Positions 42,594 to 52,737 of a DNA stretch of 64,000 nt are shown piece after piece. Below the pieces are notes generated by a model that was given only the letters and a program-made list of their open reading frames with translations, was not told the DNA's origin and did not search any database. Position 1 is the stretch's first letter; every line of letters begins with the position of its first letter. The translations under genes and the position numbers were made by a program. The DNA comes from Cheiracanthium punctorium (lineage: Eukaryota; Arthropoda; Arachnida; Araneae; Cheiracanthiidae): the NCBI GenBank assembly GCA_038373885.1, contig JAWZYV010014419.1, forward strand, positions 1 through 64,000, given 5' to 3'.

Positions 42594-43721
42594 ATGCCAA
42601 TAACCAGAGCAGCCACGGAAGATAAAATGGAAAAACTGTTTGCTATGATGTTAGATATGAAAGAAGATATGTCAAAGATGTCTTTAGGACAGGAGAGTCT
42701 GAAAGAAAATATATCAAAGATGTCTTTCGGACAGGAGAGTCTGGAAGAGAAGATCTGTTCGGGACTAGAGAGTCTAGAAGAGAAAATGCGTTCAGGACAA
42801 GAAGAAATGAAGACTCAAATACAATCTGTGCATGAAAGAGTCGAGGGAGTACGAAGCGAAGTGCAAGGACTGATCAGCGATGTGCAAGAACAAATCGGCA
42901 ATGCCAAAGGACAAATCAATGATGTGCAAGGACAAATCAGCGATTTTGAAAAGAGACTTTCTGATCTTGAGAGGAAGCCAAGCAATATTTTGGCAAGTGG
43001 AGAAATTATTAATTCTAGACCGACTGTAAAGCATTTAACATTTGACGGTCAAACATCTTGGACTGTTTTTAAGACTCAGTTTGACGTCGTGAGCTCTACA
43101 AATGGATGGACGGATAGCTTCAAGGCCAGTCAACTTGTGGCCTCTCTGCGAGGATCAGCTGCGGAAATTCTCTTAGGAATACCGAATGACAAGTTGAACG
43201 ACCTACCGACCGTCGAAAAGGCTCTCGAATCTCGATTTGGAGATAGCCATCTTACCCAGTTTTATAGGACTGAATTGAAAGCAAGGCGACAAAGGCCTGG
43301 AGAAAGTCTACTGGTATTAGCCGCCAATGCTGAGCGATTGATGAGCCTAGCTTACGCGGAATGTCCCCTAGATGTTCGAGAAAGTTTAGCAGCCCAGTAC
43401 TTCGTCGACGCTATCAGGGACGAAGATACACAACATTCTAAGAGACTGGTAGACCAGAAAGTTTTGAAGGCAGCTCTGGCGTATAGCATGAAATATGAAG
43501 CTGCGAGAACCTTTTCGAAAACACCCAGGCATGTAAGGTCTGTGGATTTAGAGGGAAACGCCGCCAAGGAAAAGGATGATAATGGGATTCTGTACTCAAG
43601 GCACTCCAGGAATTACCGGATAGTCTCGCTGTTGGGAAAAGGGGCTCTCCCGGAAGGAATCCGAGCGCGACCTTTTGGAGATGTCACAAAAGGGGACACG
43701 TGCAAAGAGAATGCGACGTGA
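42594..43721 (+). pseudogene. Gag of element B
   Basis: ATG at 42594, 34 bp after the LTR. Residues 1-130 form a coiled coil with near-repeats (SLGQESLKENISKM, SFGQESLEEKI, then GQINDVQGQISDF). Residues 145-310 are the capsid-like part with LTFDGQTSWTVFKTQFD, SLRGSAAEILLG and LKARRQRPGESLLVLAANAE. A one-base shift near 43585 moves the real C-terminus to another frame, which carries DSVLKALQELPDSLAVGK and the zinc knuckle FWRCHKRGHVQREC. The first knuckle Cys is Phe there, so it is damaged. The listed end at 43721 is out-of-frame tail. Confidence 0.85.
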
Positions 43722-44197
43722 CTTCTCCCCAAACAGGAAAACTAGGTCTTAGGCGTCTTGCGGGGCGGAGGCTGTCTTTTCTGAATAAAGCCCCTGAAGA
43801 GAAATTGGAAGTTTCCGCATTTAGCGGAGGAGAAACTGGACTTTATGTTGAAGGAACTATTTGTGGTATCCCTTGTTTGATGCTAGTGGATACGGATGCG
43901 AATGTCACTCTTCTAAAATCGGACTTCCATGAAACTGAAGGAACAATTGCTCTACACGTCTCCAAACGTCTGTATTAAGACCGCTACCGGTGAAAAGACA
44001 GAGATACAAGGAAAACTGGATGTATCCATCGAATGTGGATCCAAGAAATTCCGGCACAGGGTCAACGTCGCTAACATCACTGACCCTAGTATCCTTGGAC
44101 TGGATTTCCTTCAAAAATTTAACTTTACCGTAGACATAGAGAAGAACGAGATACGGACAGGAGTGGAGGAAATTCCCTTGTTTTCAGGAAGCGAGCA
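43722..44197 (+). pseudogene. Retropepsin of element B
   Basis: The active-site loop reads MLVDTDANVTLL: the Gly of the D-T-G motif is Asp, which should abolish activity. A frameshift near 43925 separates it from the rest (VCIKTATGEKTEIQGKLDVS, then VNVANITDPSILGLDFLQKF), which lies in the frame running to about 44200. Aligns with the protease of element A, where DTG is intact. Confidence 0.85.
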
Positions 44198-44905
44198 GTG
44201 TTCAAATCATGTTCTATATTCGCGAAAGAGAAAACGACTATACCAGCGAGATCTGAATTTCTTATCCAAGGGGTTCCTGAAGTCTCCGGTCATTTCCGGT
44301 ATGTCTTAACGAATTTTCCTAGCCAGTTCTCCTTAAAAGGGGTCTTGATAGCCGCCGCACTCGTGGATTTAAGAGGGGAAGCTATACCTATTCGAGTGTT
44401 GAATTTGGACAATAAACCCAAGATTGTAGAAAAAGGGGCCGTTATTGCGACGTGTGAACCAGTGGTGGATATCGTCGCCCGTCCTCAAGGATATTCTAAT
44501 AGTCATCATTTTCAACTAATGCTGGAGAATCTTGAAGGACTTAGTAAGGAGCAGCGAATACCAGTGCAAAAATTACTCCAGGAATTCCAAAACTAATTCT
44601 CAACCGGTGACGCCGATGTGGGCCACTGCAAGGTGACACAACATAAAATTAATACAGGTGATCATCCGCCAATCAAGCAGTATCCAAGACGTTTGCCTCT
44701 TGCAAAAAAAGAGGAAGCTGAACGCCTGATTAAAGAAATGGTGGACGGTGGCATAATAGAGGAATCGTCGGGGCCTTGGGCCTCACCTATCGCTCTTGTT
44801 AAAAAGAAGGACGGATCGACACGTTTCTGTGTCGACTATCGGAAACTGAACGATATTACGAGGAAAGACTGCTATCCCTTCCCGCGAATAGATGACACTT
44901 TAGAT
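44198..44905 (+). pseudogene. Protease-RT linker and RT fingers (element B)
   Basis: Frame with SLKGVLIAAALVDLRGEAIP and VEKGAVIATCEPVV, an in-frame TAA at 44594-44596, then YPRRLPLAKKEEAERLI, WASPIALVKKKDGSTRFCVD and YPFPRIDDTLD. Coding stops at the TSD CTTTAGAT (44898-44905) of the hAT-type insertion and resumes after 46107. Confidence 0.88.
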
Positions 44906-45068
44906 CATAGGTTCCCAACGTGGGCAATAACGCCCCCCTATGGGCGTTTGAGGCTTTCAGGGGGGCGGTAAAAGACCCAGAGAAAATTAGGAGGCGTTGA
45001 TATGGCACGGAGGGGGGCGGGAAGATTAACCAAATATAGTCTAAAAAAGACTTAACAATCACTCTGAT

Positions 45069-45281
45069 GACTGAAAAATCACTCAAAATACTGGTGTTAA
45101 ACGATAAAGTAATTAAAAAACTTTGTAAAAATAACACATAAGAAGTAATAGGTAAGAGGATACGCACGTTTCGTTCAAAAATTGATTTGAACTTCATCAG
45201 ATTCAATTTTTGAATGAAACGTGCGTATCCTCTTACCTATTACTTCTTATGTGTATTTTTTGCAAAGTTTTTTAATTACTT
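45069..45281. mobile_element. Penelope-type foldback dimer, 12-bp TSD
   Basis: AATCACTCTGAT at 45057-45068 and 45282-45293. The arms complement each other (GAGGATACGCACGTTTCGTT against GAAACGTGCGTATCCTC). The left end carries the tail ACTCAAAATACTGGTGTTAA. Third nesting level: foldback in hAT-type element in gypsy element. Confidence 0.8.
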
Positions 45282-45468
45282 AATCACTCTGATAATTCAT
45301 TTCTATCACGTGTGCGAAAATTCACATATTTCGATATGAGACTTCGCTGTTGAGAGAAAGAAATACCTCTCTAAAACTTTTATTCCTCTTTTTTAAATGA
45401 AGAAGAAATTCAGTAGAGTTTCAATTCCAACAATATTCTATCTATTAGTAATTTTTTTTATTTAATTC

Positions 45469-45735
45469 TTGTTTTCACCATTTAAACGGATCATGGCACG
45501 TGAAGCCAGAATCCTTAGAACTATACGCAACGGCCCAACCCACATTTGTAATAAGGCCATCAGAAAGGACCTCCATATCAACCCCTTCATGTCACAAGCC
45601 CGAAGAATGACGAAGAGGTTTCATGAACAACTCAGCCATCTCCCCAGCGAGATTGTCTTCGAGCTGCCAGACTTCGAGGTATCCGATCCGCGGTTCCGCA
45701 AACGGCCCAAAGCCATCCTTCACTCCTCCACCTGA
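45469..45735 (+). pseudogene. Possible LINE RT C-terminal tail in the hAT-type insertion
   Basis: The frame reads ARILRTIRNGPTHICNKAIR, INPFMSQARRMTKRFHEQLS and PRFRKRPKAILH, loosely like the C-terminal tail of Jockey-type non-LTR elements (short basic tail after the RT with a K/RRF.E.L..HP pattern). No start and no RT core. A transduced or nested fragment is possible. Function not claimed. Confidence 0.3.
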
Positions 45736-45789
45736 CTCCTCTGTCGAGCAACCCAGAGGAAGATAGCCGCTTGTCGACGAGGGGAATCT

Positions 45790-45930
45790 GGGTCGACACC
45801 CAAGGCTCAGGCCGCACCCGGCACCAGGACTCGAACTGAAATACACGGGGCACCTCATGCTCCATGACGTGTAGCCTACGGCTACAAACTTCGAACCACA
45901 TGTCAATCCAAGGTACGAACAACGTATCAT
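45790..45930 (-). mobile_element. tRNA-like segment, minus strand
   Basis: The complement contains GTAGCCGTAGGCTAC and CAGTTCGAGTCCTGGTGCC, resembling A and B boxes (B-box GTTCGAGTCC) about 45-50 bp apart. SINE head remnant more likely than a tRNA gene. Confidence 0.4.
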
Positions 45931-46107
45931 TGAGCCTAACTGGAGGTTAGACTTTATAGTCAGGAACTCCCTTAAAACCCATTTTCAGTCCAGTGCATTA
46001 TGTACGCTCTTATTTCTCTGGAGTGGGAGGGGGGGGGGCGATATTGAAATATTCACTAGAATAGAGGGCGCCAGTTCAAAAAAGGGTTGGGAACCTATGC
46101 TTTAGAT

Positions 46108-46809
46108 GCTTTGAATGGAGGCCAGTGGTTCTCTACGTTGGACTTAAAGAGCCGGTATTGGCAAGTCGAAATCCGACCTGAAGATAAAGAAAAGACAGCT
46201 TTTACCACCGGACAAGGACTCTGGCACTTTAAGGTAATGCCTTTCGGTCTTTGCAATGCCCCCGCTACTTTTGAATGACTAATGGAAACGGTGTTACGTG
46301 GACTTTCGTCTGAGGCCCGCTTAGTATATTTAGATGACATTATTATAGTGGGCAAAACGTTTGAAGAACATTTAAATAATATTCGTAAAATGTTTCTTAG
46401 ATTACAAAATGCTAACCTTAAACTAAACCCAAAGAAATGCAGATTTTTACGTAAAGAAGTTACTTATCTTGGTCACGTTATTTCTGCAGACGGAGTTAAG
46501 ACTGATCCACAGAAAGTTAAAGCGGTTGTCGATTGGCTTTGTCCGGAAACAGTACATGAACTGAGAAGTTTTCTCGGACTGTGCACATATTATCGCCGTT
46601 TTGTAAGAAATTTCTCAACAATAGCGAGAGCTTTACATAAATTGACTGAAGCCCAAGCAAGTTTTTATTGGAAAGAAGAATGCGAGAAATCGTTCATCGG
46701 TTTAAAGCAGGTGTTAATGACGTCTCCTATTTTGACATATCCCCGGACTGACCAAGACTTTATCTTGGATACAGATGCCAGTAATGAAGGGATAGGAGCC
46801 GTGCTTTCG
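46108..46809 (+). pseudogene. RT palm, thumb and connection (element B)
   Basis: Resumes with ALNGGQWFSTLDLKSRYWQ, then FKVMPFGLCNAPATFE, a TGA at 46276-46278, the catalytic box VYLDDIIIVG, CRFLRKEVTYLGHVIS, LRSFLGLCTYYRRFVRNFS and the start of RNase H, FILDTDASNEGIGAVLS, ended by TAG at 46810-46812. The YLDD box is intact. Same frame to the end of integrase. Confidence 0.9.
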
Positions 46810-46812
46810 TAG

Positions 46813-47439
46813 AAAACAGAAAACGGTGAAAGTGTCATAGCTTACTTCAGCAAGAGCTTGGGTAAGCCAGAGAGGAATTATTGTGTCACTCGTAAGAAAT
46901 TACTGGCTATTGTCAAATCTATTGAGCATTTCCATCACTACCTCTATGGACGGAAATTTCTTCTCCGGACTGATCATGCTTCCTTGAGATGGCTTTTGAA
47001 TTTTAAAGAACTTGAAGGTCAGATAGCTCGCTGGATCCAAAGACTGCAGGAGTATGAGTTCGAAATCGAACATCGCAAAGGAACTTCGCATGGAAATGCA
47101 GACGCTCTCTCCAGACGACCTTGTAAAGGGGACTGTAAACACTGCGTGAACGCCGAGAAAAAGTACGGGATGGAGACGGATACTTTCGTGAAGGTTTTGA
47201 CTGCAACGAGTGTGGATCGTTGGGCTTCGAGTGAAGTACAGAGAGCACAGTTAGAAGATTCCAATATTAGGCCAATTTTGGAGAAGAAACTAAATTCCGC
47301 GGATCGACCGTCTTGGCAAGAGATCGCGCCAAAGAGTCCCGCTACACAGCGATACTGGGCTCTTTGGGATTCTTTACATCTTAAGGACGGTGTTTTATAT
47401 CGGAAATGGGTGAGCGATGACGGAAGATCAAGCCGATTG
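46813..47439 (+). pseudogene. RNase H and linker (element B)
   Basis: IAYFSKSLGKPERNYCVTRK, KFLLRTDHASLRWLLNF and GNADALSRRP give the tether-type RNase H of gypsy elements. The catalytic Glu is Lys here (TRKKLLAIV; element A has TRKELFAIV), so the site is dead even without the stops. Closed by TAA at 47440-47442. Confidence 0.88.
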
Positions 47440-47442
47440 TAA

Positions 47443-48534
47443 TTAATTCTCCCACGTAGCAGAATTCCAGAGGTTCTGCGGGAGATTCATGATAGTGCAA
47501 GTGGAGGACATTTTGGAGTGACGAAGACGTTAAATAAAACCAGGGATCGATTTTATTGGGATCGACTTCGCGCCGATGTTGAAAAATGGTGCAGAGAATG
47601 CCACGATTGCGGTGCCCGGAAAGGACCGAAAATAAAAACCAAGGGTCGTTTGCAGCGCTATAACGTTGGCGCGCCTTTCGAAAGAGTGGCTTTAGATGTC
47701 CTGGGACCCCTGCCTACAACATCGAAAGGCAATCGATATGTCTTAGTCCTGATAAATTACTTTACCAAAGGGCCAGGAGCGATTGCCATCCCAAATCAGG
47801 AAGCTTCAACGGTAGCTGAAGAACTGGTTAGAAACTGGATCTCTTATTACGGAGTGCCTATGATGTTACATTCGGATCAAGGTACAAATTTTAATTCAGC
47901 ACTATTTTCGGAACTCTGCGAATATTTGGGAATCACAAAGACTCGAACATCACCGTTACACCCCGAGTCCGATGGCATGGTCGAAAGGCACAATGGAACA
48001 ATTTTGAATCATCTTTCAATATTTGTTTCGAAGAATCAAACCGAATGGGATACATATTTGCCACTGTTCCTCCTATCTTACAGAATTCCGGTTCATGAAA
48101 AGACCGGATATTCTCCATCAGAGATGTTGTTCGGCCGTTCTCTTCGATTACCAAGTGATATTGTTTTTGGATGACCATGTGATACACCCTCCTCACGGAA
48201 TGACTACATGAGTAATTTAGAAGCACAATTAGAAAGAGTTCATTCGTTTGCCAGAGAGCGAATCAATTTGGCGAGTGACCGGATGCAGATTCGTTACGAC
48301 GCCAAAGCAACAAATCAACAATTTAAGGAGGGTGATCAAGTTTGGCTGCATAACCCAAAACGAAGGAGAGGTCTGAGTCCTAAGTTACAACAGAACTGGG
48401 AAGGACCTTATACAGTTCTCAAGAAATTGAACGATGTTATCTACAGAGTAAAGAAGTCGCCCAATTCAAAACCGAAAGTCATCCACATTAATCGTTTAGC
48501 TCCATATGGTGCTACTGATCATAATGTTGTGTGA
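47443..48534 (+). pseudogene. Integrase (element B)
   Basis: HHCC zinc domain (REIHDSASGGHFGVTKTL, WCRECHDCGARKG), core with Asp in ALDVLGPLP, Asp in HSDQGTNF and Glu in DGMVERHNG, then MLFGRSLRLPSDIVFG with a TGA at 48172-48174. The C-terminal part has FARERINLASDRMQIRYDAK, DQVWLHNPKRRRGLSPKL, the GPY/F module WEGPYTVLKKLNDVIYRV and the end HINRLAPYG. All three catalytic residues are present. No chromodomain. Ends at TGA 48532-48534, 42 bp before the 3' LTR. Confidence 0.9.
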
Positions 48535-48562
48535 TTAGACTGCCCGGTCGTCAGTTTTTTTT

Positions 48563-48575
48563 AGAGAGGGGAGCA
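48563..48575 (+). other. Polypurine tract of element B
   Basis: AGAGAGGGGAG just upstream of the 3' LTR start, the plus-strand primer site for reverse transcription. Confidence 0.75.
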
Positions 48576-48576
48576 G

Positions 48577-49100
48577 TGTTGCGAAATAATAACTTAATTT
48601 GCTCTCGTATTGCATACGCCGCCGTGAAACTAGTTTTACAGGCATAATAGTGAAGTCCTCAGGTAATGGTAAACCTGTGGAAGTAACCCTGTAGCCTTGG
48701 CGACAAACTTATCGATCGTCTTGGCGACTTGGCGAGGGATTTGGCGACCTTGGCGACAAATGGCGGCTTCTAGAAAATTCATGTCTCGTGACCATATTTC
48801 AATTTGATAAGATTGTTCCAGAAATTTCTCGGCAATCCTGGTGACGTCATCATCTCTATAAAAGCGCTAGGATTTCTCTCCGCGGAGTTCAGTTGAGTGA
48901 TAGACTTTGAAGCGCACGGTTGATTCTGTGAAGTGAATAGCGTTATTGTTGTGCTTATTTGTGATTTTAGTTAGCGTATGCTAAAGTTTATTGTATTATT
49001 TTGAGCTATTGAGCTGCGAGCCATAAAATAAAGTGTTATTTTTGTTTACTGTGCTGTTTGAACTGCTTTAAAATACACCCACTTGGCGATTTTCGTAACA
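48577..49100 (+). repeat. 3' LTR of element B
   Basis: 524 bp, same ends as the 5' LTR. An extra copy of a GGCGA-word unit (about 48730-48746, including GGCGAGGGATTTGGCGA) makes it longer. CRE-like site, TATA box and polyadenylation signal are conserved. Confidence 0.92.
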
Positions 49101-49696
49101 ATATTCAACAGCTTACGAAATATTGTAACAATAGATTAAAACTGTTGTGAACTAATCGTATTTAAATATATGCAAAATTATGTCGCTTTTCTGGGACACA
49201 TTTTTCAGACAATTTTCAAGAAAGGTGGGGGGGGGGAGCTAATATGACATAATTCTCGTTTTAAATTTGACAAATATAAGTCTTACACTTAGGCAGAGTT
49301 TGTTTGAAATTCAATTCTTGGTGAAAGTTTATTTGTTTGAATTTTATGTAAAAAAACGACATTATACTTTCCCATACACTTTAAATAATAGTGTGACTGG
49401 AAAATACAGATTTTCACAAAATATAGCCATAACGGTTATAAATAAACATTTAAAATGTAAAATAAATTTTAAGATATAGTTTTTCTGGATGAGATGAATC
49501 ATTCTTAAAAGTGTGGATAGGCCATTTTATTTTAAGCATTAAACTCTTTAAAAGAAGAAATTCGGATATCTCTCCACTGAGTAGCTTAATCAGTTTTTGG
49601 ACAGAATACATCTATGAAATTAGTACTTTCATTTTAAATATTCTGTTTCTGAATCATTATACATCGCTGGCCCGGTTCCTGTTTTTGCCAGAGTTC
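49101..49696. other. Right flank of element B: interrupted target repeat
   Basis: 49101-49230 matches 38316-38455 (CAGCTTACGAAATATTGTAA, TCTGGGACACATTTTTC). Then a G10 run and AT-rich DNA without genes. Confidence 0.5.
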
Positions 49697-49704
49697 CATT
49701 AGAA

Positions 49705-50413
49705 CAGGGATGGGCAAACTTTTTCGGTCGCGGACCAAAAATCGAAAAAAAAAAGGTTGGCGGGCCAAGATACATTTTTCTAAAATTTTAAAATCAATAT
49801 ACAAATATTACAATTTAAATATGTTAATGAGGTGAATGAAATTGCAATTTCATTTTTAAAAGTTCCTTATATTGAGGTTCGAAGTGAGATGCACTGATTC
49901 TAAGGAACGAGGCTAAATGCTCATCTGCCAGTCTACTTCTGAAAGAATTCTTTCTAAGGTTGAAACCACTTGTTCACATATATAAAGTGAAGCAAACATA
50001 GCATTGATTTTCTGAGGGTGAGATATTAAATTTAGGAAACTTACTTTCGATAATGATTTGTAAAACTCTAACTTTGGCATATTTAGAAACAACTGCTTGA
50101 GATGATTGTTAGATTGCAACTCAATTAATTCGAGCTGCAAATCAGACCTCACAGTTTCACTATTTACGATGAAAGGCATGGCAAAAATATCCAATTCTGT
50201 TTGAATGGCACTGAAATCTTGAAATCTGCGTTGGAACTCAAAATGCAGTTTTTTCAAGCCATCTTCATCATTCTTAATATGGATATATAATAAATAAATA
50301 TATATTTTCTTTTAATTTCCGTCGAACCGGCAAATTAAAATTCTATCCGCGGGCCAGATAAAACCTTCACGCGGGTCGGATTTGGCCCGCGGGCCGTAAT
50401 TTGCCCATCCCTG
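49705..50413 (-). mobile_element. 709-bp hAT derivative, TSD CATTAGAA
   Basis: CATTAGAA at 49697-49704 and 50414-50421. Ends CAGGGATGGGCAAACT and, on the other strand, CAGGGATGGGCAAATTAC. The subterminal GCGGGCCAGATAAAACC and GGCCCGCGGGCC words are typical of hAT elements with CAGGGATGGGCAAA ends. Retains part of the transposase gene on the minus strand. Confidence 0.9.
49862..50257 (-). pseudogene. hAT transposase C-terminal fragment
   Basis: The minus-strand frame reads RRFQDFSAIQTELDIFAMPF, LQLELIELQSNNHLKQLF, MPKLEFYKSLSKVSF and FASLYICEQVVSTLERI, matching the hAT dimerisation region (LELIELQ...LK, then a FGSTYxCEQ-like block), as in ZBED/GTF2IRD2-type domesticated hAT proteins. Just after ERI a frameshift near 49930 moves the rest (RLADEHLASFLRIS) to another frame. 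The DDE core and BED finger are absent: an internal deletion derivative. Confidence 0.8.
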
Positions 50414-50421
50414 CATTAGAA

Positions 50422-51794
50422 CATTGTGTAAATAGACAAAAATGTACAGAATTAAAGTATTACGTTAAATACTAGTATTGGATACAAATTCAGTATCTTC
50501 TTTGATTCTACAATAAAGATCGAAAGAAGTAAAATATCGTCTATTTATGTGAGGATTATTGAAACTTTTGATTTCAGATGCACACATTCCGAGTAACTAA
50601 GCATTGCTAAATAATGTACTGGTACTAGTTTAAACATGAATATTAACGTAAAAAATAATATGAAAAATAAATAAGCTAATACTGTAAATAAAAAAAATCA
50701 ATAAACTACAACCTTTTTACGAACATATTTGGAAATTTAGTAATACATGTGCTTCAAAATATTATTTATTTATTCATTCACTTATTTTTCTAGCATAAAT
50801 TAAAAATATGGCAAGAAAGACTAAAAAAATGTTCAAAACATGTTTATAGTTAACCACGAGGAAGTGTATTCGAAAAGATGTAGATTACGTGTGTGCAAGT
50901 GTTTTATAACTTGTAATGTACAAAACTGCTTTTGATGCCATTGTATAGATTCCCTACAAAATTATGCATTTTAGCTGCGAACATCACGTTTTTTTTGTGG
51001 CATCAGAGAAATACAACGAAGGTCATTACTTAAAAAAAGAGAGATTGATAAAACATTTTATAAAAAATATCTTGTTGAAAAAAATTCAACCCTTGTACTC
51101 TAATCCCACACTAAAACTGGATAGCAACTGCCAGAGCGAGCATTGTTTTTTGTCGCATCTAATTTGTTTACTCTCTCTTTCTTGTCAAGCGGGAAGAGTT
51201 TTGATAAAGTGTTATTGTTTATTCCAAATGTAACAAACCACTTGATATCTGGTAAGATATCAAGTGATCTGACGATAAATACCGCGCGAATTCTAAAAAA
51301 AGAAAAATTTGAAGGTAACTTAACACTCGGATAAGAGAAAATCCCTGAAGCTGCAGAGACAGTGAAGTTCTACTGGGAACAGAGCGATAAAACTAAAGTA
51401 CGTTGCTCGTCATGCAAGATTTTTTTAGGAAAACGGGAGTTATTCAACTTACATATTTTCTGGAGAAGGTTGACTGACCAGATGCCTGATACCGCGGACA
51501 TGCTTCCCTATTTTTGATCCACATGCAGATAGTTCGAGCAACGATAAATGCATATCTTTAACCTTTACATACGTGACCGATAACTTTTTATGCTATTATG
51601 GACAATTTGGGATATTTTAAGAAACATATTATATTTTTCTGTACAGCATGAGTCACTAGGCAAAAATGTTTGATATTAAGAAACTTGTTTTTCGAAAACA
51701 ATCTTTTTCTTTTTTTAAAGCATGCGATCATTAAATATTAACACCAAATGTTTAAAATAATTAAACAAACTGAACATTTATACCGACAAATTCC
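50422..51794. other. Anonymous AT-rich region
   Basis: No gene seen. A hairpin CACTTGATATC / GATATCAAGTG lies near 51239-51266. Frames of 60-90 codons lack domains. Confidence 0.4.
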
Positions 51795-51990
51795 CCACCC
51801 AGGTGGTGTAGTGGCTAAAGAACTGTTCTATCATAGTGTAGGTCCGGGTCCGATTCCGGGCTTGGATGTTTACTTGTCCGTCCTTTCATAGGAGGTAACG
51901 CTGGCCGGCCACTGGATACCCTCATTATAAAATGGCTAGTAATTAGGGCCTTAGTAGTGGAAAAATGCTTGATGAGCAAGTGGGGAAAAA
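51795..51990 (+). mobile_element. tRNA-derived SINE (third family)
   Basis: Head with A-box-like TGGTGTAGTGGCTAAAG and B-box-like GGGTCCGATTCCGGGC about 35 bp later, then the body GGAGGTAACGCTGGCCGGCC and an A-rich end (GGGGAAAAAAATAAAG). Good pol III promoter spacing; a body match elsewhere in the window was not found. Confidence 0.6.
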
Positions 51991-52737
51991 AATAAAGATC
52001 TGCAAATCCTTGTGTGTTTAAAAGCAGAATTTTTAGGAGCAGAACTTTCAATTCTATTAAATAAAGCACAATCTCTTTCAGGATGTACATCCACCAAATA
52101 AGAGTAGCAAATTATCTAAGGGGGAGGGAAATATTAGTTTTTTTTAAATTTAATTCCTTCTGTCTTTTTCCATTTTGTAAAATTTTATATTAATAAATCT
52201 ACGATTGTGTTTTGCAGTACAGTTCAGATCCGAACACACACAAACAACAACAGCAACAACTACTACTACTACTACTACAAAATAAATAAAAAATTAAAAA
52301 AATGAATACTCTTGAACTTGAATTGCACAGTATACCGACATTTTGTTGATGCTATGAAATGTGTAAGAAATTCAGCCTTGAATTCAATACGCCATGCTAT
52401 CCAATTCTCATAGACCAAAAAAAAAAAAAAAAAAACACTCCCACACACAAACACGAAGCACTACGATTACAAGACGGCTTAGGTACAACGAAAAAAATCA
52501 TCCTGTTACAAATGTCTAATCCCGCTATTTTTATTTGTTGCGACATTTTTACCGTTTGAAAGAGGGATCATAGATTGAAATAAGAACAAATAACTAGCAG
52601 ATGATTCTGAGTTGCAAAAATAATGTACTAATACAATTTGATTATCTTTCTTCTGGTTAGAAAAATATCCTTCCATCTCTTTTTTGTGATAGATAAAATA
52701 GTATGCTTTGCCACAACAAAAAGACACTATACATTAT
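51991..52737. other. Anonymous region with simple repeats
   Basis: ACTACTACTACTAC and CAACAACAG tracts near 52240-52280 and an A18 run near 52418. No gene. Confidence 0.45.

Larger units (their letters stand above)
44906..46099. mobile_element. 1,194-bp hAT-type insertion in RT, TSD CTTTAGAT
   Basis: CTTTAGAT at 44898-44905 and 46100-46107. Ends are CATAGGTTCCCAACGTGGGC and, on the other strand, CATAGGTTCCCAACCC. Subterminal CGCCCCCCTATGGGCG at about 44930. RT coding is continuous across the TSD. The interior holds the Penelope-type foldback (45069-45281) and a GC-richer segment (45470-45960) but no hAT transposase. Confidence 0.9.
42049..49100 (+). mobile_element. Element B: full-length inactive Ty3/gypsy retrotransposon
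   Basis: It has both LTRs (42049-42559 and 48577-49100), a primer-binding site (42561), gag, protease, RT, RNase H, integrase and a polypurine tract (48563). No env frame follows integrase. Lesions: a frameshift in gag near 43585, one in protease near 43925, one near 44200, stops at 44594, 46276, 46810, 47440 and 48172, and a 1,194-bp hAT-type insertion in RT. The LTRs differ by roughly 15 substitutions by eye (about 3%) plus a 15-bp indel. It sits in a repeat whose empty copy is at 38302-38455. Confidence 0.92.

Noticed and set aside
51240..51265. CACTTGATATC hairpin as a terminator
   Set aside because: Rho-independent terminators do not apply in a eukaryotic genome; only a small palindrome.
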